Source: Sporolactobacillus mangiferae
GTDB lineage: Bacteria; Bacillota; Bacilli; Bacillales; Sporolactobacillaceae
Assembly (NCBI RefSeq): GCF_023336505.1
Contig: NZ_JAMAST010000003.1
Location: 280,588 to 344,587 of the forward strand
Direction: 5' to 3'
Length of the DNA stretch: 64,000 bases
Shown here: positions 44,215 through 53,777 of the stretch, piece after piece
How positions within the stretch are numbered: position 1 is the stretch's first letter
How the letters are laid out: every line of letters starts with the position of its first letter
Notes under the pieces: generated by a model
Database searches by the model: none
What the model saw: only the letters and a program-made list of their open reading frames with translations
What the model was told of the DNA's origin: nothing
Translations under genes and position numbers: made by a program

Positions 44215-46664
44215 ATGAAAAAAAACTTTCATTAATCGGGACAGCCTTTTTAATTGCTTTTCTCCTGTTTTATCCGATTGGCGGACATGCTGAATCGGAA
44301 ATCAGCCAAGGTGACGTGCGTCAGCTGACGATCGACGGAAATACAGTTGATACTAATCCAGCAAACACATTCAAAGGCTTTGGAATGGTATCCGGTAATG
44401 GGACATCCCGACTGCTGCTGGATTATAAGGCCGAACACCCGAAACAGTATTGGAAACTCATGAACGAGCTGTTTAATCCACGGACTGGAGCGGGTTTGAA
44501 TTTCATCAAGGTCGAGCTGGGGGCCGATGTCAACACGTCCACAGCCGTCACTCCGGCTACCAAGCGAACTGAGGGGGAAAAGGCTGATGTCCTGCGTGGA
44601 TGGGACTGGCATATTGTAGCTGACGCACAAAAAATTAATCCGTCACTTCAGGTCGACGCGCTGCGCTGGGCAGAGCCGAAATGGGTCACCAATGCTTTTG
44701 GCAGTGGCAATGAGTCAGGGTATGCTGCTCGATATAAATGGTACAAGGAAACCATCGACGCGGTCTATGATACGTATAAAGTTAAGTTCAGTTATATAAG
44801 TCCCGACAAGAATGAAACGGGCAAACCTGATCCAGATTGGATCAAGTATTTCGCGTCTCATTTAAAAAATGAAGGGAATGAACGATACGATTACAGCAAG
44901 ATCAAAATTGTAGCCTCTGATCAGATTGGTGCGACATCGCTTCCAACATTAATGAAAAACGATGAAGAGCTGCGCAACGACATTGATGTCATCAGCATGC
45001 ACTACAATGCTCATGGCACAGCCGACATGCGCCTGATGAACCAGCAATACCATAAACAGATCTGGTATTCTGAAGGAGTAGCTCCAAGCACATATGCTCA
45101 GTACCGTTTAAATACGTCCGAACCTAAAGGCGGCCTGGGTGGTACGTCAGGCGCTCTTGATATTGCCAATCACTTTATCAACATGTATCAGTCAGGCGAA
45201 TCAACCAGCGCCTATATGACTCGCTACGAATTTCAACCGGCTGTCGGTTCGTTCTATGATGGCGGTCAGTACTCGTCGAAAGAACTCATTGAAGCAGACA
45301 GCCCATGGTCCGGTTATTACTATACAGACGCCGGCATACCTGTTGTCCGTCAATTCATGAATTTTATTAAGCCGGGATGGCAATATGTCCAGAGCGCATC
45401 GTTTGGAGACGGAAAGGGTGACAATTCCATCTCCGACACAACCAACAATTACTTGACGCTGACTGATACTCAGAAAAACAATTATTCGGTTGTGATGACT
45501 AACGACAGCAATCAGGTACGCAATTACAAAGTGACTGTGAAAAATATGAAACATCCTGGAAAAATTTTGCATGTCTGGGAGACCTCAGGACCAAAACAGA
45601 GTGAGTCGTATGATGCACGCTGGCTAAAACACGTAGCAAACATTCATCCTAAAAAAGAAAGCGATGGAAGTTATACCTTTACGTATAATCTGCAGCCGAA
45701 TACGATCGCCACGCTGTCAACAACCTCAGGACAAAAACCATACCACCATCAGAAAAATCAAGATGCGTCTCATGACCAGGCCCTCAGCCTGCCTTATAAA
45801 GACGACTTTGAATATTCGGATCTGAGATACATGCTCTATCGCGACCGAAGCGTAGCGGATCCGCGCATGCAGAGTTATTCGGCAAGTCGCAACGGAACAC
45901 CACGCTATACGGAAGACATCGGCGGAGCATTTGAAGTGACGAAACAAGGAAGGGGTCATGTACTTGAAGGAGTCATTGATCGTTCGACACACGCGAATGG
46001 TGAATGGAATACGAAATCCGGCAATGATACCGTGCTTGGAGATGACCGCTGGGCAGACTATGAGGTTGGCGTTGACTTCAAACTGGATCTCAAATCCCAG
46101 GATTCCAGCTCTAATTATGCTGGAATCGTTGCACGCAATCTAATCACAGGCGGCGGTGATAACGCAGGATATATTTTCAGGGTTTACGCGAATGGAAACT
46201 ACCAATTAACAAAAAATGGACAGGTGCTGAAATCAGGCAAAATCGATCAATTCGATAATACAAAATGGCATAACGAAGCGCTGAAGGTCGTTGATAATTC
46301 CATCACGGCCTCCATCGACCACCAGCAGGTCATTAACTATCAAGATACCACTTCAATCTATACATCAGGAAAAGTCGGGCTCACAACCGGATATGCACAT
46401 ACGCAATATATGGCTTTTGGGAATACTGTCGCTGAAATCCATTGGAAGAATGAGTTGATGCATGTTATACTTTTCGAAGATAATGTTTTTCAAAAAAATC
46501 GTCTTCATTCATTGAGACTCGGGATAATTTCATTTAAAGAGAATTGGCGATTTTTTTCTATGATTTTTATCCAGAAACGCGAAAAAACGAGAGGGATAAA
46601 AATTCCCTCTCGTCTTTCATCTGCTGACCTTTTGAGACAGCCTCTTACACTGAAAACAATTTAA
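44215..46664 (+). CDS. Secreted GH59-like glycoside hydrolase, start codon out of frame (A8 tract)
   Basis: Resembles galactocerebrosidase-type GH59 enzymes. GFGMVSGNGTSRLLLDY and NFIKVELGAD in the barrel correspond to the family's SGGGATSRLL and KVEIGGD segments. A probable acid/base Glu is in PDKNETG and a nucleophile Glu in IWYSEGVAPS; then come PWSGYYY and a C-terminal lectin-like sandwich (LPYKDDFEY...YMAFGNTVAEI). The natural start is ATG 44215 after AGAAAGGGG, but it is followed by eight A. Nine would give MKKKLSLIGTAF..., a perfect signal peptide, in the frame of the enzyme. The frame also runs about 75 residues past the usual family end, through the terminator hairpin. So it is a pseudogene, phase-variable, or read by slippage. 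Confidence 0.75.
46581..46615 (-). terminator. Terminator of the maltose operon
   Basis: ACGAGAGGGA/TCCCTCTCGT, 10 bp, followed by six T on the minus strand. It lies inside the open frame of the converging GH59-like gene. Confidence 0.9.
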
Positions 46665-46673
46665 ATGATCGAT

Positions 46674-47354
46674 TTATGCGTTAACTTTCATTGCAGCTTC
46701 AATATTCGCTAATGTAATGTCTTTTGTGCTTGAGAAAAGAATATCAGCGGCACTTAGTTCTTGTGTATCACCAATACCAATTGATGTTTCGCCGGCTCCA
46801 TTAATGGATTGAATCCCTGCAGCGGCATCTTCAATTCCAATGCATTCTTCAGGCTTCAAGTTCAACAGTTCAGCTCCACGAATATAAATTTCAGGATCTG
46901 GCTTTCCTTTTTTCAGTTTAGATGGATCGACAACATCTGGAAAATATCTTGCCAGGTTTAACTTTTTAAGAATAATTGGAGAATTCTTTGAAGCAGATGC
47001 CAAACAAATCTTATAATTGTGGGCCATTAAATCTTCTAAGAACTCCGGTATTCCAGGTAAAAGATCATCAATATTCATATTTCCAATAAGCGCCAAATAA
47101 TTGTCATTTTTCTTTGCCGCTAATTTGATTTTTTCTTCTTCGGTATAGTCGTTTTCTTTATTGCCAGCTTTCAAAATCATTTCTAAAGAGTCCATTCGGC
47201 TGATCCCTTTGAGCCCATCTTCAAGTGATTTCGTCCATGTCACACCCAAATCATCAGCAATCTGATGCCAAGCCTGACTGTGATACTTAGATGTCAGCGC
47301 GATTACGCCATCCAAATCAAAGATGAACCCCTTAATGTCATTAAAGTTTGTCAA
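46674..47354 (-). CDS. pgmB: Beta-phosphoglucomutase
   Basis: HAD-superfamily enzyme converting beta-glucose-1-phosphate, the product of maltose phosphorylase, to glucose-6-phosphate. Nucleophile and acid/base aspartates in FDLDGVIALT, LASASKNSP (motif II Ser), KKGKPDPEIY (Lys) and GIEDAAAGIQS. About 226 residues. ATG 47372 overlaps the epimerase stop but has a poor ribosome-binding site. TTG 47354 follows AGAGGGG and begins MTNFNDIKGFIFD, the family N-terminus, so it is preferred. Last gene of the mal operon. Confidence 0.94.
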   Translation of the reverse strand: MTNFNDIKGFIFDLDGVIALTSKYHSQAWHQIADDLGVTWTKSLEDGLKGISRMDSLEMILKAGNKENDYTEEEKIKLAAKKNDNYLALIGNMNIDDLLPGIPEFLEDLMAHNYKICLASASKNSPIILKKLNLARYFPDVVDPSKLKKGKPDPEIYIRGAELLNLKPEECIGIEDAAAGIQSINGAGETSIGIGDTQELSAADILFSSTKDITLANIEAAMKVNA

Positions 47355-47371
47355 TCTATTTTCCCCTCTCA

Positions 47372-48409
47372 TCAAATTTCTTCGTATTGATAGTGTACGG
47401 TATATACTTTAGGTTGATTCGCTTTTAAAACGATATCGCCAAATTCCGGATGATGAATGGCATCCGGAAACGTCTGTGCTTCAATCGCCACACCATTATA
47501 GGGATGGCTTGCTTCCCATTCCTTCGGTTTTCCAATCACTTCAGGATTGGCCGTGAACATCACGACACCATTTCGGTCAGAATAAACGCGAACTTGACGG
47601 TGGGAAGCGTTATCCCGAATCACAACGGCTGGATGTTCTTGGTCGACCAATTTGAATGCATCGTCAAATTGGGTTTTACCTGATTCTTTTTGTAACTGCG
47701 CGAACGCCTTTTGCAGCGTTACAGGTTTAGAAAAATCAAATGCCGTTCCACTATGTTCAAGTAAACGACCGGTCGGCAGTTTTTGATCATCAACTTCAAC
47801 GTGTTGCCGGCTATTGATTTGCAGTTCATGATTCATAATGGTTTCTTGGTCATCGCTCAAATTAAAATAAACATGCGTCATCGGATTGAAGAGGGTATCT
47901 GCATCACTTTGACCAAAAAATTGAATCGTGACTTTGTTTTGATTGTCCAGGGTGTATGAGATTTTCACCTCAATATTTCCCGGAAAACCATCATCTTGGG
48001 TTGCTATCTTCCGACTAAATGTCACGTTCACTGCATTTTGAAGGCTTTCTGTAGCGGCATGCCAATTCCAACTGGAAAAGCCATGGTCGCCACCATGAAT
48101 TAAATTCGGACCTTCATTTGCAGGAACGTGGTATTTAATGGCGTTAATGGCGAAGCTGCTATTTTTAATTCGGCCACCTACACGACCGATGGTATTGCCA
48201 ACATGAAATGGATTCGTCAAATAAGTGTTGGTGTCATCGAATCGTAAAATCAAATTGTGTAATTTGACATTTTGGCATGGAACCATAAACCCTTGCCAAG
48301 TTGCTGCATAGGACATACAGACGACTTGTACATGGTGATCGTTTTCTAAAGTATATTGTGTAATTGGCTCATCAGCAATTGAACCAATCGTTGCTTGCGT
48401 AATTTTCAC
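47372..48409 (-). CDS. Aldose 1-epimerase (maltose/galactose mutarotase)
   Basis: Interconverts alpha and beta anomers of the sugar, supplying the anomer used by maltose phosphorylase. About 345 residues, GalM fold. Catalytic His in GPNLIHGGDHGFSSWNW and in NPMTHVYFNLS, catalytic Glu in GVAIEAQTFPD. Start taken as GTG 48409 (AGGGGAT upstream); the upstream open frame to 48541 overlaps maltose phosphorylase. Position between malP and pgmB fits a maltose-specific role. Confidence 0.9.
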   Translation of the reverse strand: MKITQATIGSIADEPITQYTLENDHHVQVVCMSYAATWQGFMVPCQNVKLHNLILRFDDTNTYLTNPFHVGNTIGRVGGRIKNSSFAINAIKYHVPANEGPNLIHGGDHGFSSWNWHAATESLQNAVNVTFSRKIATQDDGFPGNIEVKISYTLDNQNKVTIQFFGQSDADTLFNPMTHVYFNLSDDQETIMNHELQINSRQHVEVDDQKLPTGRLLEHSGTAFDFSKPVTLQKAFAQLQKESGKTQFDDAFKLVDQEHPAVVIRDNASHRQVRVYSDRNGVVMFTANPEVIGKPKEWEASHPYNGVAIEAQTFPDAIHHPEFGDIVLKANQPKVYTVHYQYEEI

Positions 48410-48473
48410 GGTACTATCCCCTAACTTTTCTCTATACTTTAGGGATAAATGCAGAAACTCATCCAATATGAAT

Positions 48474-50753
48474 TTAAGCCGTGGCGGTTTCTGAATCCAG
48501 TTGGACGTTTTTTCCTTTAACATCAATGGTGAGTGGTTCACCAGAAACTAATGTGATCCGTGTTCCCATATGATCGACAGCAACTTGGATGACCCGTCCA
48601 CGGAAGTTGATCCGGAAGCGATACCCTTCCCATTTCTTCGGTAAGAATGGAGCAAAGTGTAGTTGATTATTGCGAATGCGCATGCCTGCAAAGCCTTGCA
48701 CGATGGCTAGCCAACTGCCGGTCATTGAGGTAATATGCAGTCCATCGGCAGTATCGTTGTTATAGTTATCCAAGTCTAAGCGGGATGTCCGTTCATACAT
48801 TTCAACTGCCTTATCTTCGTAATGCAGGTCGGCAGCTAAAATCGAATGAATCGAAGCAGATAAACTTGATTCATGAACGGTTAAAGGCTCATAGAAGTCA
48901 AAGTTGGCTTTCTTTTGTTCCGGTGTGAATTCATCGATAAAGTCCCATATTCCTTGAAGGACGTCACCCTGCTTGATGTATGGCGAACGTAAAATTTTAT
49001 CCCATGACCAATGCTGGTTAATCGGCAATTGATCGGCTGGAAGTTCGCTTACCGGCTTTAAATCTTTATCTAGGAAGCCGTCGTCCTGAACAAAGATGCC
49101 AAGTTTCTTGTCTTCTGGTAAGTACATCTTGTTGATGATCTCTTTCCATTGTTTCTTTTCTTCATCAGAAACTTTTAATTGAACTGCTTGTTCGGATGAA
49201 ACTTCTTCCAATATTTCAAGCGTGTATTTCAATGTCCATTGTGCCAGGTAGTTCGTGTACCAGTTGTTATTGACGTTGTTTTGATATTCATCTGGACCGG
49301 TTACACCGTGAAGCATGTATTGCCCCTTACGTTGTGAATAATGTACCCGATCTGCCCAGAAGCGAGAAATTTCGGTTAAGACCTTGCTGCCTTCGTTTAA
49401 TACATAGGATTTATCACCGGTATATCGGGTGTAATTGTAAATGGCAAATGCGATATCACCGTTCCGATGAATTTCTTCAAAGGTAATTTCCCATTCGTTA
49501 TGGCATTCAATTCCATTGAACGTCACCATCGGATACAGCGCACCCTTTAAGCCTTGTTCTTTAGCGTTGACATAAGCACCATCGAGCTGCTTGTAACGGT
49601 ACATTAACAAGTTTCGGGTCACTGTAGAATCGGTAACTCCTAAGTACATTGGAACGGCAAATGCTTCGGTATCCCAATAGGTGGCACCACCATACTTTTC
49701 GCCAGTAAAGCCCTTAGGGCCAATGTTCAGCCGATCATCTTCACCATAGTACGTGGAGAATAATTGATACAGGTTGAAACGAATTCCTTGTTGTGCAGCA
49801 GCATCGCCGTCAATTTCAACATCGGATTTTTTCCAACGTTGTGCCCAAACGTGTTTGTGAGCTGTTTGTAAATCTGCTAACTTTTTATCGGCAACTTTGG
49901 CAGCTAATTGATGCATGGCTTTGATTAAGCTCGCTTGGTCATCGTAATCGCGTGAAGTAACGACAACGACACGTTTTTCAAAATAAGCTGTGTCACCTGG
50001 TACAAGTTCTTTACTGAACTGGTTTTGAACGGCTAATTCTAATTCATCCGTTTCATCCGTCTTTTCAGCTGTCAAATCCGTTTTGTTGACCATCTCATCA
50101 CCAACGATAAATCGAGGAGTACCGAATTGATTTTCTTTAGTGATCGCTACAACATGACCTTTAGTATCACTTTGGGACTTATTTAAAACTTTCCAGAAAC
50201 GTTCTCCGTAATTTGCATCTTCATTTTGAACATCGGCGTCAATTTGGGTATTTACGGTTAATTTAAAACGCGTTGAACCCTCATTTTCAAATTGATAAGC
50301 ATCCACGAATAATTCCTTTTGTGCGGCGCTAACAAAGCGCTCAATGGAAACTTTTAACTTAGCGCCGCTTTTTTCTACAGTAAATTCACGAGTTAGAAAG
50401 GAAGTCTTCATGTCCAGCCGCAAACTGAAATCGCTGACCAAATCATTGGCTAGATCAATAGGTTCACCGTTAATGAATAGATTCGTCTTAATAAAATTAA
50501 CTGCATTGATCACTTTGCCAAAGTACTTTGGATAGCCGTTCTTCCACCATCCGACACGTGTCTTGTCAGGGAACCAAACGCCTCCAATGTAAATCCCTTG
50601 TAGTGTGTCTCCACTGTAATTTTCTTCAAAAAACCCACGCATGCCCATGTAGCCGTTTCCAATACTAGTCATACTTTCTTGCACCCGTTTGTTTTCTTTG
50701 TCTAATTTATGGGTAACGACTTCCCAAGGGTCAATTTCAAAAATTCGCTGCAT
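48474..50753 (-). CDS. Maltose phosphorylase (GH65)
   Basis: Inverting phosphorolysis of maltose to glucose and beta-D-glucose-1-phosphate, saving one ATP. 759 residues. N-terminal beta-sandwich (EIDPWEVVTHKLD, SIGNGYMGMRGFFEE), then the (alpha/alpha)6 barrel with YWDTEAFAVP and WEITFEEIHRNGD; the general-acid Glu is in HGVTGPDEYQNNVNNNW, near residue 485. ATG 50753 has GAGGAGG upstream. It has its own promoter with an operator inside it. Closest in look to Lactobacillus enzymes. Confidence 0.94.
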   Translation of the reverse strand: MQRIFEIDPWEVVTHKLDKENKRVQESMTSIGNGYMGMRGFFEENYSGDTLQGIYIGGVWFPDKTRVGWWKNGYPKYFGKVINAVNFIKTNLFINGEPIDLANDLVSDFSLRLDMKTSFLTREFTVEKSGAKLKVSIERFVSAAQKELFVDAYQFENEGSTRFKLTVNTQIDADVQNEDANYGERFWKVLNKSQSDTKGHVVAITKENQFGTPRFIVGDEMVNKTDLTAEKTDETDELELAVQNQFSKELVPGDTAYFEKRVVVVTSRDYDDQASLIKAMHQLAAKVADKKLADLQTAHKHVWAQRWKKSDVEIDGDAAAQQGIRFNLYQLFSTYYGEDDRLNIGPKGFTGEKYGGATYWDTEAFAVPMYLGVTDSTVTRNLLMYRYKQLDGAYVNAKEQGLKGALYPMVTFNGIECHNEWEITFEEIHRNGDIAFAIYNYTRYTGDKSYVLNEGSKVLTEISRFWADRVHYSQRKGQYMLHGVTGPDEYQNNVNNNWYTNYLAQWTLKYTLEILEEVSSEQAVQLKVSDEEKKQWKEIINKMYLPEDKKLGIFVQDDGFLDKDLKPVSELPADQLPINQHWSWDKILRSPYIKQGDVLQGIWDFIDEFTPEQKKANFDFYEPLTVHESSLSASIHSILAADLHYEDKAVEMYERTSRLDLDNYNNDTADGLHITSMTGSWLAIVQGFAGMRIRNNQLHFAPFLPKKWEGYRFRINFRGRVIQVAVDHMGTRITLVSGEPLTIDVKGKNVQLDSETATA

Positions 50754-50800
50754 GCCAATTCCTCCTCGTACGTCCATTTTGAATGCTCTTTCATGCCCTT

Positions 50801-50829
50801 ATATTAAATGCAACCGGTTGCACAGTCAA
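50801..50829 (-). promoter_or_regulatory. Maltose phosphorylase promoter with embedded operator
   Basis: Minus strand TTGACT (50829-50824), 17-base spacer, TAATAT (50806-50801). The perfect palindrome TGCAACCGGTTGCA (50809-50822) fills the spacer. It is identical to the operator before the transporter gene and is typical of LacI-family binding. Confidence 0.8.
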
Positions 50830-50869
50830 GCAAAAATCAAAGCGGTTTCAATTAATATTGCTGATTAAC

Positions 50870-52237
50870 TTATTCTGCATAGGTTTCTTTGATAATTGGA
50901 ACAGAGAATGCACCGATAATCAGCATAACACCTGAAAATAAAATCATTGACGGCATCGATGATCCAAACACCGGGAATAAGGCAAAGCTTGCACAGGATG
51001 CAATAATTTGCGGCAAACAAATGCTTCCATTGAACAGTCCGAGATACGTTCCCATATTCTCGCCAGACAAAGCATTGGTCAGTATTGTGAATGGGAAGGT
51101 CATCATAGCAGCCCAGGTTATACCGATCAAGATAAATGAAACGATCAATGCCCATTGATTATGAATGAAGAATACAGAACCAAAACCGATACCGCCTAGC
51201 AACAAGCTGAAGGCATAAGCCGGTTTGCGTTTATCATTTGGCAAGCGCGACAAGACAAGTGACCACAAAACGGCAGCAAATGAATACACAGCTGATAAAA
51301 TACCAAACCAATTCCCGGCATCTTGATAAGCTGCGCTTGTTGGATCAATCGTCTGCCAAACATTCTTAGCAACGGCACCTGCGCCGTAAGTCCACAAATA
51401 CTGAAAACCCATCCAGCAGAAGAGTTGCACGACAGTAACGGTCCAGAAAACTTTTGGTGCATGGACAAGCAGTTTGATAATGTTACTTTCTCTCTGAGCG
51501 GTTTTATCTGTGAACCCGTGATAGAATGCATACTCAGAAGGTGAATACTCTTTAACCTTGAATATCGTAATTAAACTGCAGACAATTAAAATAATTGCTC
51601 CAGCATAAAATGAAATAACAACTGATTGAGGGACAACCCCTTTTGGTGCACTGTTTGACGTGCCCAGCACGGTTAAAACAAAGGGGAAAATACAAGCCAG
51701 CACAGCGCCGCTGTTTGAGAGAAAGCTTTGAATAGAATAGGCATACCCTTTTTGCTCCTCGTTAACCATATCGCCAACCATCATTTTAAACGGTTGCATA
51801 GCAAGGTTCGATGACAGATCCATGAACAGAATCGTGATGGCTCCGAATGTCAGCGCTGTCATTGAACCAAAACCAAAACCAAAACTGCCTGAATTAGGCA
51901 ATAGGCACATGACAATGACGGCAACAATGGCTCCGATGAGCAGATAAGGGATACGGCGTCCAAGTTTTGGTATCCACGTGCGGTCGGAAAAATAACCAAC
52001 TAAGGGTTGAACAACTAAACCTGCCAGCGGAGGCAAGATAAAGAAGAAACCGAGTTTAGTAGGATCTGCGCCAATCGTCTGGAAGATCCGTCCCATATTT
52101 GAACTTTGCAATGAGAATGCCATTTGCACGCCCAAAAACCCAAAACTAATCATCCAAATCGTACTGACCGGAAGACTTGGCAATTTCTGTTCGGTGCTTT
52201 TTACATCGGCCTTAACGGGTTGTTCTTGATACATCAT
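50870..52237 (-). CDS. Maltose transporter, MFS/GPH type
   Basis: Twelve-helix sugar:cation symporter of about 455 residues. N-terminal WMISFGFLGVQMAFSLQSSNMGRIF, PLAGLVVQPLVGYFSDRTW between helices 2 and 3, and FMDLSSNLAMQPFKMMVGDM. The C-terminal half has WTYGAGAVAKNVW. This pattern is that of the sucrose/maltose transporters paired with maltose phosphorylase in Lactobacillales. ATG 52237 (or 52234) follows GGAGGAG. First gene of the operon. Confidence 0.9.
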   Translation of the reverse strand: MMYQEQPVKADVKSTEQKLPSLPVSTIWMISFGFLGVQMAFSLQSSNMGRIFQTIGADPTKLGFFFILPPLAGLVVQPLVGYFSDRTWIPKLGRRIPYLLIGAIVAVIVMCLLPNSGSFGFGFGSMTALTFGAITILFMDLSSNLAMQPFKMMVGDMVNEEQKGYAYSIQSFLSNSGAVLACIFPFVLTVLGTSNSAPKGVVPQSVVISFYAGAIILIVCSLITIFKVKEYSPSEYAFYHGFTDKTAQRESNIIKLLVHAPKVFWTVTVVQLFCWMGFQYLWTYGAGAVAKNVWQTIDPTSAAYQDAGNWFGILSAVYSFAAVLWSLVLSRLPNDKRKPAYAFSLLLGGIGFGSVFFIHNQWALIVSFILIGITWAAMMTFPFTILTNALSGENMGTYLGLFNGSICLPQIIASCASFALFPVFGSSMPSMILFSGVMLIIGAFSVPIIKETYAE

Positions 52238-52305
52238 TCTTTCTCCTCCTTCATAATCGAACAACAATGCCTTAAAAAGGATAATGTTCGTTACTTGCAT
52301 AATCT

Positions 52306-52343
52306 ATTATGTAACGGCTTACAAAAAAATGCAACCGGTTGCA
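52306..52343 (-). promoter_or_regulatory. Promoter, operator and cre box of the maltose transporter
   Basis: Minus strand TTGCAT (52334-52329), 17-base spacer, CATAAT (52311-52306). The operator TGCAACCGGTTGCA (52330-52343) covers the -35. A cre-like TGTAAGCCGTTACA (52323-52310, 13 of 14) lies in the spacer. Confidence 0.78.
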
Positions 52344-52400
52344 AATAAAAAATTTTGAATATTTATTTACAAAGAAACAGTCGATTGTATCAAAAAGCAA

Positions 52401-52442
52401 ACAAAAAAGCAGCTGTTTCGCGGTTTAGGCGAACTAACTGCT
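52401..52442 (-). terminator. Terminator of malR
   Basis: AGCAG..TTCGC/GCGAA..CTGCT stem with internal loop, then TTTTTT on the minus strand. Confidence 0.8.
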
Positions 52443-52478
52443 CGATTGGCGAACCAAATCCGCCAGTACATTTTTTAA

Positions 52479-53462
52479 TTAATTTTGTTCGATGATTTTA
52501 TAGGGTACAATCATTTTTTCGAAAGGTTCATTCGATTCCTGCTCGAGTTGCTGAATAATCAACTGTGCGGCTGCCTTGCCAAGTCGTTTCGGATAAATTT
52601 GTACGGTGCTGATTTTCGGTTCGGCAAATTTAGCAAATAAAGAATCGTTGAATCCCATCAGTTCAATCTGCCTTTCAGGGACAATTCGCTGCACAGCTTT
52701 TTGGACTTGAAAGGCTAAAATATCATCACTCGCCAAAATGGCAGAAATGTCTGGATAGCGTTGCAAGTATTCCTTAATGGCGGTACCAAAACGTTCACTG
52801 CACAGTTCCAGATCATAACCATAAGAATCATTGCGACGAATTGCTTCATGAAAACCAAGCATTCGGTCTGTTTGTACCAATCGGTATCTACTAGTAAAAG
52901 CATAACCTAACTGACGATGTCCTTTGTTTATCAAATATTCCGTTGCATCTAATCCAGCATTGACATTATCATTGTCGACATAGGGGATGCTATTGGCGTT
53001 AGTATAGGGCTTTCCAATGACAGCATACTTTGCTTTTCGTTGCTGCAAATATTTCAAAATAGGATCATTTTCAATAGAATACAATAAAATGAATTGCTCA
53101 ATTTTACTATTTTCAATCATTATTTTGATAGTTTGCTTCAATTCCTTTATGGTACCACCTAAAGCCACCGTCATGAAAAAATGCTTTGGTGTTAACTCCT
53201 GATTAATGCCTTCAATTAATTCAGTATAAAAGGGGTTTTGGTACAAATCATCCTTATCAACTGGGAAAACAATACCAACAGTGTTATTGGCGTTAGTTGC
53301 TAGATTATGTGCGTTGAAATTTGGAACATAGTTCATTTTTTTTGCAACAAGTTGCACTTTTTTTCGTGTTTCTGGGCTGATTAGTGAACTATTCCGTATG
53401 GCGCGTGATGCCGTTGATGCAGATACACCAGCATATTTTGCTACATCCCGAATGGTTACCAT
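52479..53462 (-). CDS. malR: LacI-family repressor of the maltose genes
   Basis: 327 residues. N-terminal MVTIRDVAKYAGVSASTASRAIRN helix-turn-helix and hinge NFNAHNLATNANNTVGIVFP; the ligand domain ends with GFNDSLFAKFAEPKISTVQIYPKRLG. ATG 53462 with GGGAGG. It adjoins the transporter gene, and near-identical palindromes lie at its own promoter and at both mal promoters, so autoregulation and maltose-responsive repression are likely. Symbol by context. Confidence 0.87.
   Translation of the reverse strand: MVTIRDVAKYAGVSASTASRAIRNSSLISPETRKKVQLVAKKMNYVPNFNAHNLATNANNTVGIVFPVDKDDLYQNPFYTELIEGINQELTPKHFFMTVALGGTIKELKQTIKIMIENSKIEQFILLYSIENDPILKYLQQRKAKYAVIGKPYTNANSIPYVDNDNVNAGLDATEYLINKGHRQLGYAFTSRYRLVQTDRMLGFHEAIRRNDSYGYDLELCSERFGTAIKEYLQRYPDISAILASDDILAFQVQKAVQRIVPERQIELMGFNDSLFAKFAEPKISTVQIYPKRLGKAAAQLIIQQLEQESNEPFEKMIVPYKIIEQN
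53343..53356. promoter_or_regulatory. Operator-like palindrome inside malR
   Basis: TGCAACAAGTTGCA has the same half-sites as the mal operators, with an altered centre. It lies about 150 bases from the malR operator, within the DNA-binding-domain codons. Confidence 0.45.
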
Positions 53463-53484
53463 CAATATTCCTCCCGTGTACTTC

Positions 53485-53515
53485 ATTATAGCAGAAATTC
53501 ATGCAACCGTTGCAT
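53485..53515 (-). promoter_or_regulatory. malR promoter and operator
   Basis: Minus-strand TATAAT (53490-53485). The palindrome ATGCAAC-C-GTTGCAT (53501-53515), one base shorter at its centre than the other mal operators, covers the -35 region. Confidence 0.68.
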
Positions 53516-53777
53516 GGGATTCTCAAAAAATTGTTCTCTGTAATGTGGTCCAAGAAATGCGGTATTATAAAAAAAATAAACGTTTACCATAACACCTGTC
53601 TTAGTAACTTGCTGACTCAGGAGTTATTATTGAAAGTAATTAGAACTATTATTGTTCTATCGCTTACTGGTAAAACGGTTGATTAATCGTTCAAAGCTCG
53701 AATGTGCTATGCTTTTAATGTTATGCAAGGCTCTTAATGCTCCGGTGACCCTATATCTTCAAGCGAGGTGATAAGAC

